A stretch of DNA of 48,701 bases, from contig CAZDAM010000011.1 in assembly GCA_964503595.1 (NCBI GenBank), positions 1 to 48,701 on the forward strand, written 5' to 3'. The stretch comes from CAZDAM01 sp964503595. GTDB lineage: Bacteria; Muiribacteriota; UBA6191. The position numbers were made by a program, and so were the translations under genes. Under the pieces are notes generated by a model. That model saw only the letters and a list, made by a program, of their open reading frames with translations, was not told the DNA's origin and did no database searches. This document shows positions 31,963 to 40,069 of this stretch, piece by piece; position 1 is the first letter of the stretch; the number at the start of each line of letters is the position of its first letter.

Positions 31963-33435
31963 ATGATGCGACGGATACTAGCATTAGGACTTGCATTGTG
32001 GCTGTGTATCCTGCCTCTGATTCAGGGGGGGATTCATGCGACGGAAGGAGCTTCACCAAAGGCTCCAGCTTTGGCAAGCCCAGGTCTGTCCAGTCTTCAG
32101 GGCATTTTAAGCCAGTATCTGAATCAGGCCGGGGGTCAGGTGTCGGCAGAAGAAGCCGGGAGGGTTCTTGGGCAGGCTGGAGCCAGCCGCTCTCAGGCCA
32201 ATGTTCTTCTGAACTCGGAAATGGATCGTGGCCGGGTTCTGGCTCCGACCAACTCCCGCAATCTTCTCCAGCGGATCCCAGGTCTTGGCATCCGTACCAA
32301 AGAGGATGAGCGCTCCTCTGATTTTCGGCGTTATGTGGAAGCTACGGTTCAGAATCAGCAGCCCAATGCAGATATTACCCGTTCTATTCAGGTAACCCAG
32401 ACCCGAATCGATCTTCTAAGAGCCCAGGCGGCTGGCCTGAATGTCAGGGTTCAGTCCGGACAGGCGACAGAAGAGGAACGGGCGCGTCTGAACGGCATTC
32501 AGCGGGATCTTCCCCGTTTTCAGGCTGCCCAGACCGATCTGAAACGCCAGGCCGGAGAACTGAAATCTCCGAATGCCGGAGCCAAGGCCTTTGCTACGGA
32601 CACCATGAAGGGCATTGGAATCCGCACGGCCATTATCACTCTTACCCAGGCTTTAAAAGGGGAAAAGGTCGATCCGATCCAGGCGGCTTCCTTTGTGGCC
32701 GAACCCAGCTACTGGACGGGAATGCTCAGCGCCAAACTGGGCGGGAAAATTCTCTCGGCGGTAGGCCAGGCCCTCCTTCCGGGTGCCGGAAAACTGGTGA
32801 CCACGGCGATAGGCACGATTGGTGGAACCCTTGGCTACCAGGCTGGGGCCGGAACCATTTCCCAGGTGGATTGGGGGAATCTGGCCCTCAGAATGGGTGT
32901 GAATATCATGATCGGGGCCTTTTTAGGGGGACCGATTGGAATTGCGGCAACGATTGCAGCCCACACAGCCTTGAATGTCATGATGGATGAAACGGCATCG
33001 GCAATGGACATGAATGCCATGGCTGGAGGAGAGGCTGAAGCAGGCGCTTCATGGAATGAGATTCGCTCTTTCCAGCCAAGTCTCGCTATCCCTCAGCCTG
33101 AATTCTGGCAACCTCCGGATCCGAATATTCCCCAGGTTGTGAATCAGCCTTTTGCCATACCTGTGGGATCTTTCGGACCATCTGTTTTGACAACTCCTGT
33201 CGAAAAGGGGCCCGAATTCAGCCTGAACCTGCCCAAACTTCCTGAGGTTCTCAAGCAGGATGAAGTCCTGGCCTTGAAGGACGATCTGGATCAGGCCTAT
33301 GATGCCTATGCCGCCAGGATTCGGGAAGGGGATGCCGAAGGAGCCAAGGAAGCCTACGAGGCCTATCAGGCGCTTCGGGATCAGATGGAAGCTCTTCAGA
33401 AGAAAATGCTTTCTCCCGATTCTGACGAAAACTAA
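31963..33435 (+). CDS. Secreted membrane-associated protein of unknown family, paralogue B (cluster gene 3)
   Basis: This 490-residue product is a tandem paralogue of the preceding one. After a signal peptide (ILALGLALWLCILPLIQGG) comes the same winged-helix-like module at about 44-95 (AGGQVSAEEAGRVLGQAGAS, then NVLLNSEMDRGRVLAP). A coiled coil follows at about 145-205, containing LNVRVQSGQATEEERARL beside LKLKVQSGQGSAADAARI in the paralogue. The glycine-rich hydrophobic region (about 215-350) includes SYWTGMLSAKLGGKIL, LLPGAGKLV and FLGGPIGIAATIAAH. The charged C-terminus has YDAYAARIREGDAEGAKEAY. It lacks the Ala/Gly/Thr-rich stretch after the signal. Only six bases separate it from paralogue A, and the ABC exporter genes follow at once. 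Confidence 0.75.
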   Translation: MMRRILALGLALWLCILPLIQGGIHATEGASPKAPALASPGLSSLQGILSQYLNQAGGQVSAEEAGRVLGQAGASRSQANVLLNSEMDRGRVLAPTNSRNLLQRIPGLGIRTKEDERSSDFRRYVEATVQNQQPNADITRSIQVTQTRIDLLRAQAAGLNVRVQSGQATEEERARLNGIQRDLPRFQAAQTDLKRQAGELKSPNAGAKAFATDTMKGIGIRTAIITLTQALKGEKVDPIQAASFVAEPSYWTGMLSAKLGGKILSAVGQALLPGAGKLVTTAIGTIGGTLGYQAGAGTISQVDWGNLALRMGVNIMIGAFLGGPIGIAATIAAHTALNVMMDETASAMDMNAMAGGEAEAGASWNEIRSFQPSLAIPQPEFWQPPDPNIPQVVNQPFAIPVGSFGPSVLTTPVEKGPEFSLNLPKLPEVLKQDEVLALKDDLDQAYDAYAARIREGDAEGAKEAYEAYQALRDQMEALQKKMLSPDSDEN

Positions 33436-33438
33436 GCT

Positions 33439-34239
33439 GTGGCCTTTTCTTTCTTTCCACTTCAGGACCTCTGGGATCTTTATCGTCAGCGAGAGCCTTT
33501 TCAGGCTCTGATCGAACGGGATTTAAGAGTACGCTGGCGAGGTACCATTGGAGCTGTTTTCTGGGCCTTTTCCCGTCCTGTTTTTATGACAGCGGTTTTA
33601 AGTCTGGTGTTTGGAGAGTATCTGAAACTTCAGGAAGACCGTGAGATTCCCTATGCCCTGCTGGTCCTGGCCGGCTGGATTCCCTGGCAACTCTTTCAGT
33701 CCACGGTGACAGAGATTGCTTCCTCCTATGAATTCAGCCGTTCCGTACTAAAGCGGGTCAGCCTGCCCAGTCTGGCAGTTCCGATCAGCGCAACCATTGT
33801 CAACTGGCCGGATGCCCTGGCTGGCTGTATTCTGCTTCTGGGAGGGCTCGCCTGGTATCAGAAAGGGCTTTCCTTGGGGATATTCCTGACATTTTTTCCT
33901 TTGCTTGCAGCTTGGCTTCTGGGAATTGGAGTGGGGCTTTTTCTGGGGAGCCTGTCCCAGCGCTTCAAGGATTTCCGGTTTCTTCTGCCCTTTCTGATGC
34001 AGGCCCTTTTCTATCTGAGTCCAGTGGGCTATTCCAGTCATAGTGTCAGCAGAGCCTATCAGGATTTTCTGGAATTCAATCCTCTTTCCGGTATTCTAAG
34101 CTGGATGCGCTCAGTGATTTTTTTAGAACTGGAAAAACCTCCGTCCCTTCTGCCGGTTCTTCTGTTCATCCTGGGGATTTATCTGATGGGTGCCTGGCTT
34201 CACCACAGACTCAGGCCGGGGATTCTTGATGAACTCTGA
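33439..34239 (+). CDS. ABC-2 type exporter permease (Wzm/TagG-like)
   Basis: The 266-residue product has about six membrane segments and the polysaccharide-export permease pattern: an amphipathic N-terminus, LIERDLRVRWRGTIGAVFWAFSRP, a WIPWQLFQ segment, EFSRSVLKRVSLP, and YLSPVGYSSHSV before NPLSGILSWMR. Relatives move lipid-linked O-antigen or teichoic-acid chains across the inner membrane. The start is GTG, three bases after the preceding stop, with no clear ribosome site, suggesting coupling to the upstream gene. The ATPase gene overlaps its end by 11 bases. The substrate is unknown. Confidence 0.88.
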   Translation: MAFSFFPLQDLWDLYRQREPFQALIERDLRVRWRGTIGAVFWAFSRPVFMTAVLSLVFGEYLKLQEDREIPYALLVLAGWIPWQLFQSTVTEIASSYEFSRSVLKRVSLPSLAVPISATIVNWPDALAGCILLLGGLAWYQKGLSLGIFLTFFPLLAAWLLGIGVGLFLGSLSQRFKDFRFLLPFLMQALFYLSPVGYSSHSVSRAYQDFLEFNPLSGILSWMRSVIFLELEKPPSLLPVLLFILGIYLMGAWLHHRLRPGILDEL

Positions 34240-34918
34240 TCCTCTGGTCAGCCTTGATGGGGTGAGTAAAAGTTTTTTTGCTTCACCTTTGAGCCTGAAA
34301 AACCTTCTGGGAGCTAAACCCCAACGCATCCGGGCGATTCAGAATCTCAGCCTTGAGATCTTCCGTGGAGAGAGAATCGGAATTATGGGGGCCAATGGAG
34401 CTGGCAAGACCACCCTCTTGCGCCTGCTGGCCGGTCTGACAGCCCCGGATCAGGGAGAACTGAAACTTCCTCCCGAAAGGCTGAGTATTCTGGAGCCGGG
34501 AGCGGGACTTCATCCGGAACTCAGTGGCGAGGAAAATCTTCGCCTGCTTTGCCTGCTGCATGGCATGAAGACCTCTGGCTATCAGGAAATCCGTCTGGAG
34601 CTCGAAGCCCTGACGGGCCTTGGAGAGGCCCTGAAGCGGCCTCTGGGAGGATTTTCCTCCGGAATGCAGCTTCGGGTGGGGATGGCCCCCTGGTTTTTTC
34701 TGCCGGCTGATCTTCTGCTTTTGGATGAAGTGTTTCTGGTTGGCGATGAAGCTTTTCAGATGCAGTGCCAGAAGCATTTTGAAAAGCGGATTGAAGATGG
34801 TTGTGCCCTGGTTCTGGCAACTCATTCTCTGGAATGGATAGAGCGTTATTGCCAGAAAGTCCTGGTTCTTGAGGGGGGAAGAATTGCTCAGATCAAGACT
34901 CTTCACTCTCGTTCTTAG
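34229..34918 (+). CDS. ABC exporter ATPase (Wzt/TagH-like, no C-terminal substrate domain)
   Basis: The 229-residue protein has Walker A GANGAGKTT, a Q-loop region ILEPGAGLHPELSGEENL, a degenerate signature FSSGMQLRV, Walker B LLLLDEVFLVGDEAF and the H-loop LATHS. The HPELSGEEN and DEVFLVGDEAF phrases are typical of Wzt/TagH ATPases for polysaccharide export. The protein ends right after the nucleotide-binding domain, so it lacks the carbohydrate-binding C-terminal domain of O9a-type Wzt. I use ATG 34229; an upstream in-frame ATG at 34190 lies deep in the permease gene. It overlaps both neighbours. Confidence 0.9.
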   Translation: MNSDPLVSLDGVSKSFFASPLSLKNLLGAKPQRIRAIQNLSLEIFRGERIGIMGANGAGKTTLLRLLAGLTAPDQGELKLPPERLSILEPGAGLHPELSGEENLRLLCLLHGMKTSGYQEIRLELEALTGLGEALKRPLGGFSSGMQLRVGMAPWFFLPADLLLLDEVFLVGDEAFQMQCQKHFEKRIEDGCALVLATHSLEWIERYCQKVLVLEGGRIAQIKTLHSRS

Positions 34919-36167
34919 GATTGCTTTTCCGGCGACCCTGATGCATCTGGCCCAGCCTCTGATGGGAGTTGTGGATACTTTCCTGATGGGGCGAGCCGGA
35001 GTTTTTGAGCTTGCCGCCCTTTCTCTGGGAAGTGCCTTTCTGGCTTTAATCCTGAATCCGTTCAACTGTCTGCGCATGAGTCTGGTGGGTCTTTGTGCCC
35101 AGCATAAGGCCGCCCGCCGGACCGATGAAATGTTTCTGGTCTTCTTTCAGGGGCTTGGAACGGCCCTGGTTCTTGGGCTTGCCCTGATCCCGGTGCTTTC
35201 TTTCCTGCTTCAGGGGTATGCCGACTGGATGGATCTGGAAGAAGGTCTGAAGAAAGGCTTTCTTGCCTATGGCCAGGTTCGGGTTCTTGGACTACCTCTT
35301 GGTTTTATCGATCTGGTTGTTACCGGTTTTCTGATGGGAAGAGGGCAGGTTGGACTGGCTTTGAAGATGGCAGCCTTTGTCAATCTGGCTAATGCCCTGA
35401 TCAGCATTTATCTGGTTGAATTTCTGCATCTGGGGATTGCCGGAGTCGCTCTGGGAACGGTTTCAGCTCAGTTTCTTCTCTGTGGATGGCAACTGGCCGC
35501 AGTTTTTTCCCAACCGGATTTCCGGTTTCGTTTTCAGCTTCAGGGATTCTCAAAGCTCTTCTCCCTGCAAAAAGATATTTTCCTGCGTTCTCTGGCTTTG
35601 GCTCTTGTACTACAGAGCCTGCCGACTCTGGCCCGACCTCTGGGGATTCTGGCCGTTGCCATCAATGCTGTCTTTCTTCAGCTTCTGACTCTGATGGCCT
35701 ATGGTCAGGACGGGTTGGCGGCTGCGGCTGAAGTTCTGGCGGGAAGGGCCTGGGGTAAAGGGCAGAGTGACTATCTGAAGCGCCTGATCCGTCTGATCTT
35801 CAGGGTTGGGATGGGAATTGCCCTGATTCTTGGGGCCCCAGGTTTCTTCTGGTTTGCGGGATTTCTGGAATTTCTCAGCTCCGATCCGGCTCTGAAAACT
35901 GAGGCTTTGAGGTATCGGATCCTTGTTCTTCTGATTCCATTTCTGAGCACTCCTGCCTGGCTTCTGGACGGAATTTACACGGGCCTCTCGCGAAGCCGGG
36001 TCATGCGAAACAGCATGGTGATGCTGGCTTTTGGCTTCTTCCTTGTGGTTTTCCCGCTTCGGGAGGCGATGGATCTTTGGGGTATCTGGGTCGCACTGAT
36101 GATTTTTATGGCTTTTCGAGGAATATGGCTTGGTACAGACTTGACGAAAGCGATTTTTCGGAGCTAA
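34884..36167 (+). CDS. MATE family efflux transporter
   Basis: The product of about 427 residues is strongly hydrophobic with roughly twelve predicted membrane segments. It opens with a MATE-type first segment (LRIAFPATLMHLAQPLMGVVDTFLMGRAG) and continues with LAALSLGSAFLALI and, in the second half, LLTLMAYGQDGLAAAAEVLAGRAWG. Known MATE proteins export drugs or metabolites in exchange for H+ or Na+; it resembles the DinF branch. I place the start at TTG 34884, which has GGGGGGAAG upstream; TTG 34869 is also open. It overlaps the ATPase gene by 35 bases, so the exporter and the MATE protein are probably cotranslated. Confidence 0.88.
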   Translation: MLRSRLFTLVLRIAFPATLMHLAQPLMGVVDTFLMGRAGVFELAALSLGSAFLALILNPFNCLRMSLVGLCAQHKAARRTDEMFLVFFQGLGTALVLGLALIPVLSFLLQGYADWMDLEEGLKKGFLAYGQVRVLGLPLGFIDLVVTGFLMGRGQVGLALKMAAFVNLANALISIYLVEFLHLGIAGVALGTVSAQFLLCGWQLAAVFSQPDFRFRFQLQGFSKLFSLQKDIFLRSLALALVLQSLPTLARPLGILAVAINAVFLQLLTLMAYGQDGLAAAAEVLAGRAWGKGQSDYLKRLIRLIFRVGMGIALILGAPGFFWFAGFLEFLSSDPALKTEALRYRILVLLIPFLSTPAWLLDGIYTGLSRSRVMRNSMVMLAFGFFLVVFPLREAMDLWGIWVALMIFMAFRGIWLGTDLTKAIFRS

Positions 36168-36194
36168 GCTCATATATGGAAGCGCGGTGAAAAG

Positions 36195-36234
36195 CCTCGA
36201 TTACAGTCGGCGTAGGTCGACGCCCTGACCGAGG
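36195..36234 (+). other. Structured hairpin between the MATE and GT2 genes
   Basis: Within the 112-base gap, three nested helices pair in order: CCTCG/CGAGG (36195-36199 with 36230-36234), CAG/CTG (36204-36206 with 36225-36227) and GGCGT/ACGCC (36209-36213 with 36220-36224), with small internal bulges. No clean T tract follows at once, although a pyrimidine-rich run occurs about 30 bases on. It could be a weak terminator or a leader element of the GT2 gene, which has no visible ribosome site. Confidence 0.3.
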
Positions 36235-36279
36235 GGCAATGAAGAGGTTTTTCAGCACCCGCTTCCTTTTTCTTTTGCC

Positions 36280-37566
36280 ATGAAAAAGCCGAGTCTTGCC
36301 ATATGCATGATTTTCAGGAATGAGGAAAGATTCCTCCCCGGCTGGATCCAGTGCTTTGCCAATCTTGCAGATGAATATGTGCTTCTGGATACCGGCTCGA
36401 CGGATCAGAGTGTCCGACTTCTGCGTGAAGCCGGTTTTGAGGTTCATTCCATTCCCTGGGCCGGAGATTTTTCCAAAGCCCGCAATGAGTATCTCAAGAG
36501 GACGGATGCTTCCTGGATTTTGGCCCTTGATGCGGATGATCGGATGAAACCGGCTGATCTGAAGGCTTTGGGGCAATTCCTTGAGGGTGCCTCAGAAGAC
36601 GCCTACCTGATGCGCTATGTGAATCTCAGGTATCCCAAGTGGCCAGCAGATGAACCTCAAGTTCAGAGTGAGCAGGTTCAGGCTCGTCTGTTTCGGGGAG
36701 ACCGGGGTTTCTACTACGAGGGGGCCATTCATGAGAATCTCCTGCCTTCCGTGGAAAGAGCCGGTGGAAAGACCGGTAAGGCCCTGGTTCCGATTTATCA
36801 TCTGGGTTATGCCCAGGAGCTTCTGGCGGAAAAAATTGCCCGCAATGAGGCTATCGTGGAACGGGAATTTGTCAGGAATCCGGGGGACCCGGCTTTGGGC
36901 TTTTACAAGGCCTTGAGCCAGTTCGGCCCCAATGGCTCCTGTGCCCGGCTTCTGTTTGATTCCTATCAGAGAGCAGGGGGAAGTCTGAAGCAAAGAGTTG
37001 CCGCCAAACTTCTGGTCTGGCACATGCTTTATCGCTCTTCTCCCATGCAGGATCAGGAGTTTCCTCCTGCCCGGATTGCGGGAAATCTGAAAGAGCTTGA
37101 GGAAAAGGCGATTGGGCATGCCGCTGAAAATGCGGTGGGTTGGGTTTCAAGGGCTCGCCGGGCCTGGGATGAACACAAGGTCCTCGAATCCAAGGAAGCC
37201 TTGAAAGAGGCGTTGGTCACCCTTCATCTATCCCAGGATGGCAGGCTGTTTCTGGGGGAGGTTCTGGACTGCCTTGGCATTGCCCATGCCATGGATGGAG
37301 AACTCAAAGAGGCAGATGAATATTTTGAGCGCTATTTTCAGGAAGTTGGCCCCAGTGTTCACAATACAATTCAGCGCCTTAAAATCCGCCATGCCTTTCA
37401 GGATGTTGAGGGTATTTTAGCGATTGTGGAAGCCGTTCCTCCCGAGTGGTTTCAGGAACTGGCCCTGAGCAATTTCACCGATGCTTTACTGAAGGCCCAG
37501 CCATCGGAAAAAGCCCAGGTTCTCAGAGAAAGACTCAGGCGTCAGCGAGAAGGGTCTCCGGTCTGA
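36280..37566 (+). CDS. Family 2 glycosyltransferase with helical C-terminal extension
   Basis: The 428-residue product begins with a GT2 (GT-A fold) domain: LAICMIFRNEERFLPGWIQC, EYVLLDTGSTDQSVRLL, DFSKARNEYLKR and the metal-binding DADD in ILALDADDRM (residues 1 to about 220). RLFRGDRGFYYEGAIHENL and a late IYHLGY match the SunS/TPR-linked GT2 group. Residues about 220-428 are helical, perhaps TPR-like. It probably transfers a sugar from an NDP-sugar to a glycan or protein; the acceptor is unknown. It has no clear ribosome site, and its last 32 bases overlap the convergent permease gene. Confidence 0.85.
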   Translation: MKKPSLAICMIFRNEERFLPGWIQCFANLADEYVLLDTGSTDQSVRLLREAGFEVHSIPWAGDFSKARNEYLKRTDASWILALDADDRMKPADLKALGQFLEGASEDAYLMRYVNLRYPKWPADEPQVQSEQVQARLFRGDRGFYYEGAIHENLLPSVERAGGKTGKALVPIYHLGYAQELLAEKIARNEAIVEREFVRNPGDPALGFYKALSQFGPNGSCARLLFDSYQRAGGSLKQRVAAKLLVWHMLYRSSPMQDQEFPPARIAGNLKELEEKAIGHAAENAVGWVSRARRAWDEHKVLESKEALKEALVTLHLSQDGRLFLGEVLDCLGIAHAMDGELKEADEYFERYFQEVGPSVHNTIQRLKIRHAFQDVEGILAIVEAVPPEWFQELALSNFTDALLKAQPSEKAQVLRERLRRQREGSPV

Positions 37567-40069
37567 TTTTCAGACTTCCCAGAGTGGAAGTCAGAGCCAG
37601 GAATGCGGTCAGGGGAGGCAGGCCGATAAATAGGATCAGAGCGGCTTTCCCATCCAGAAAAAGCGGCTGTTCCAGAACAAAATGCTGGGCTCCCAGACTG
37701 ATGGCAAAACCACTGAAAATTCCAAGCACGGCTCCCCCGAGTCCGAGAAGAAAGAATTCCCCCAGGATCTGAAGTCCCAGATGGGTCTGGGTGGATCCCA
37801 GGGCCTTCATCAGACCGATTTCCTTCTGCCGGTTCTGACCTTCATGCCAGCTGATGGCAATCAGAACTGCGAAAGCCGCCAGAAGAGAAAGAAGGGACAT
37901 GGATTCGACTGCCTGAAGCATGCGGCGGGCGATCTGGGTGACTTCACGGGTGATGCGGGCGACAACTACGGAAGAGATATTGCCGAACTTCTGAAGCATC
38001 CCGGCCTGGATTTTTACGGCCTGGGCTTCGGAAATCTCCCGAACCGAAGCAACCCAGGATTTGGGAGCGTCTTCTAAAACTCCGGGCTGGAACATGACAA
38101 AGAAATTCGGCTCAAAGGAATTCCAGCGGACACGGCGAAGCGATACGATTTTTCCGGCGACTTCCACTCCCAGGATGTCAAAGACAAGGTGATCTCCTAG
38201 TTTGAGATTCATGCGCTCGGCAAAACGTTCCTCCACACTGATTCCGGGCACTCCGTTTCCATCAAAGGGACCTTTCCAGTGGGTGCCTTCGGTGATGGTT
38301 TCGGCTTCGCTCAGCTCTTCACGGATGGAAAGGTTGAAAGCCCGGCGACGGAAGCGATCGGCTGTCTGGGCTTCTCTTGAGAAGGCTTCGGTGGGGGTGG
38401 AACCGTCGAAATCCTCCTGATTCAGCTTTCTGAGCCTGGCCCGGATCATGGGTGATGGCTGGGAGAGCTCCATTTTCTGTTCCTGAAGCCAGCTTTGCAG
38501 TTCCCCGGTCTGTTCATCCTGAATATCAAAGACAAAGAGGGAGGGAATGCGGGTATTCCAGGTCGGATTCAATTCACGAATCAGAACCTGTCGTAATTCA
38601 GGGATAAGTACAAGAAGAGTTGTGGCAAAAGCAATGGCTAATACGGTGCTCAGGGTGGAGGCCGGGTTACGGATCATGCGCCGGGTTGCCAAACGGGCCC
38701 ATAAAGGGAGCAGATCGGCGATTTTTTCAAAGGGTGAACGCATCAGAAAGAGACCGAGCCGTCCCAGAAGGATCACAACTGCTGTTGTCAGTGTGAAGAT
38801 GGAAGCGGAGTAAAAAGAGCGGGATAGCAGAAAGGTCAGGGCAAAGACCCCGGCCAGGCTGAGTCCTCCCAGAACAGTCTGGGCTTTGAAGCTGAGGTGG
38901 GGAAGGTTCATTTCGGAAGCCATCAGAGCCCAGGGCCTGAGACGGTGGGAAGCTACGATATTGGGTAGACAGAACAGTACGGAAGAAAGCGTACCGATTC
39001 CCAGAGTCAGCAGGATGGACTGGGCATTCAGAGCAGGTTTGAGATCGTGGGGCAGGAAGTCCTTCAATAGATGGGTCAGGGAAGGCAGAAGCCAGGGAAG
39101 GATCAGAAAGGTCAGAAGGGCTGAGAAGAAACCTAAGGATGCGGCCTGAAACAGGGTCAGCAGGCTATCAGCGAGAGGGCTGGCTCCAAGAGAGCGAAGC
39201 AGGGCAGCTGTTGTGGTCCGGTTCATCAGGTGGGTTCGGAAGAGGTAGCCCAGTCCGGCTCCGGCCAAAAGCAGCACGGCGGCGGAACTCAGCCCCAGCC
39301 AGTCGGTGAGTATTCCGGATAATCGTGAGAGCTGGCGACTGCTCTGGCGGGCTGTTTCCACTTCCAGATCCCGGCTGCTGCCTCCCGCTTTGCGGAATTC
39401 CTGACGGAGGGTCCGGGCAAAGGCTTCCATGTCCAGGCTTTTGGGCAGAAGAATCAGTTCTTCATACTGAATGCGTGAGGGGCCGCTTAAAAGTGCCAGT
39501 CGATCCATTTCTGTCTGAAGCATATAGATACGGGGGGCCAGTCCGAAAACAGAAAAAGCGGAGGCCGGATCTTCTTCCAGAACACCGCCGATCTGAACTT
39601 CGTGTCCGGCGAGATGAAACCAGTCTCCCCGGTTCAGATTCATGGAAACGGCGGCATCCGGGGTGGCCAGAATTCTGGGAAGGGGATCTGAGTCGATGCG
39701 GGGATGACTGAATTTCAGATCTCCCTTAAGGGGCCAGCCCTCTTCAATTCCGGTGATCCGGATCAGGCGGCTCTGGCCACGACTGCCCGCCATGCTGACA
39801 AAATTCGTGGTGCTGGTTCTTCGACTTCCTTCCGGAAGAAGGGATTCCAGAATGGCGGATTCTTCGGAGTTCATGGGGCGGGAAGATTCAATTTTGAGAT
39901 CTCCGCCGAGCATCAGGGCGGCCCTTTGGTCCATGTACTGACTGAGACTTGTGCTCAGAGACTGAACCAGGGCAAGGCCCAGGAGGCCGGTCACCGCCGT
40001 CAGAAGAAAAAATCCGGTCAGCTGGCGCTTGAACCAGAGTTCTTTAAAGCAGAGTCGAATCCATATCAT
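37535..40069 (-). CDS. FtsX-like ABC transporter permease (YbbP-like)
   Basis: The 844-residue product has the layout of YbbP-type permeases: an N-terminal membrane helix, a large periplasmic domain (LMLGGDLKIESSRPMNSEE), three helices near 265-400 forming a first FtsX core, more helices, a second periplasmic domain, and a final FtsX core (about 700-830) ending in KIRPETLLADA. ATG 40069 is preferred; a frame from 40102 is open but lies inside the ATPase gene. It overlaps that gene by 26 bases. With the upstream ATPase it forms a complete LolCDE/MacB-type mechanotransmission or extraction machine; the substrate is unknown. It ends inside the convergent GT2 gene. Confidence 0.9.
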   Translation of the reverse strand: MIWIRLCFKELWFKRQLTGFFLLTAVTGLLGLALVQSLSTSLSQYMDQRAALMLGGDLKIESSRPMNSEESAILESLLPEGSRRTSTTNFVSMAGSRGQSRLIRITGIEEGWPLKGDLKFSHPRIDSDPLPRILATPDAAVSMNLNRGDWFHLAGHEVQIGGVLEEDPASAFSVFGLAPRIYMLQTEMDRLALLSGPSRIQYEELILLPKSLDMEAFARTLRQEFRKAGGSSRDLEVETARQSSRQLSRLSGILTDWLGLSSAAVLLLAGAGLGYLFRTHLMNRTTTAALLRSLGASPLADSLLTLFQAASLGFFSALLTFLILPWLLPSLTHLLKDFLPHDLKPALNAQSILLTLGIGTLSSVLFCLPNIVASHRLRPWALMASEMNLPHLSFKAQTVLGGLSLAGVFALTFLLSRSFYSASIFTLTTAVVILLGRLGLFLMRSPFEKIADLLPLWARLATRRMIRNPASTLSTVLAIAFATTLLVLIPELRQVLIRELNPTWNTRIPSLFVFDIQDEQTGELQSWLQEQKMELSQPSPMIRARLRKLNQEDFDGSTPTEAFSREAQTADRFRRRAFNLSIREELSEAETITEGTHWKGPFDGNGVPGISVEERFAERMNLKLGDHLVFDILGVEVAGKIVSLRRVRWNSFEPNFFVMFQPGVLEDAPKSWVASVREISEAQAVKIQAGMLQKFGNISSVVVARITREVTQIARRMLQAVESMSLLSLLAAFAVLIAISWHEGQNRQKEIGLMKALGSTQTHLGLQILGEFFLLGLGGAVLGIFSGFAISLGAQHFVLEQPLFLDGKAALILFIGLPPLTAFLALTSTLGSLKIRPETLLADA

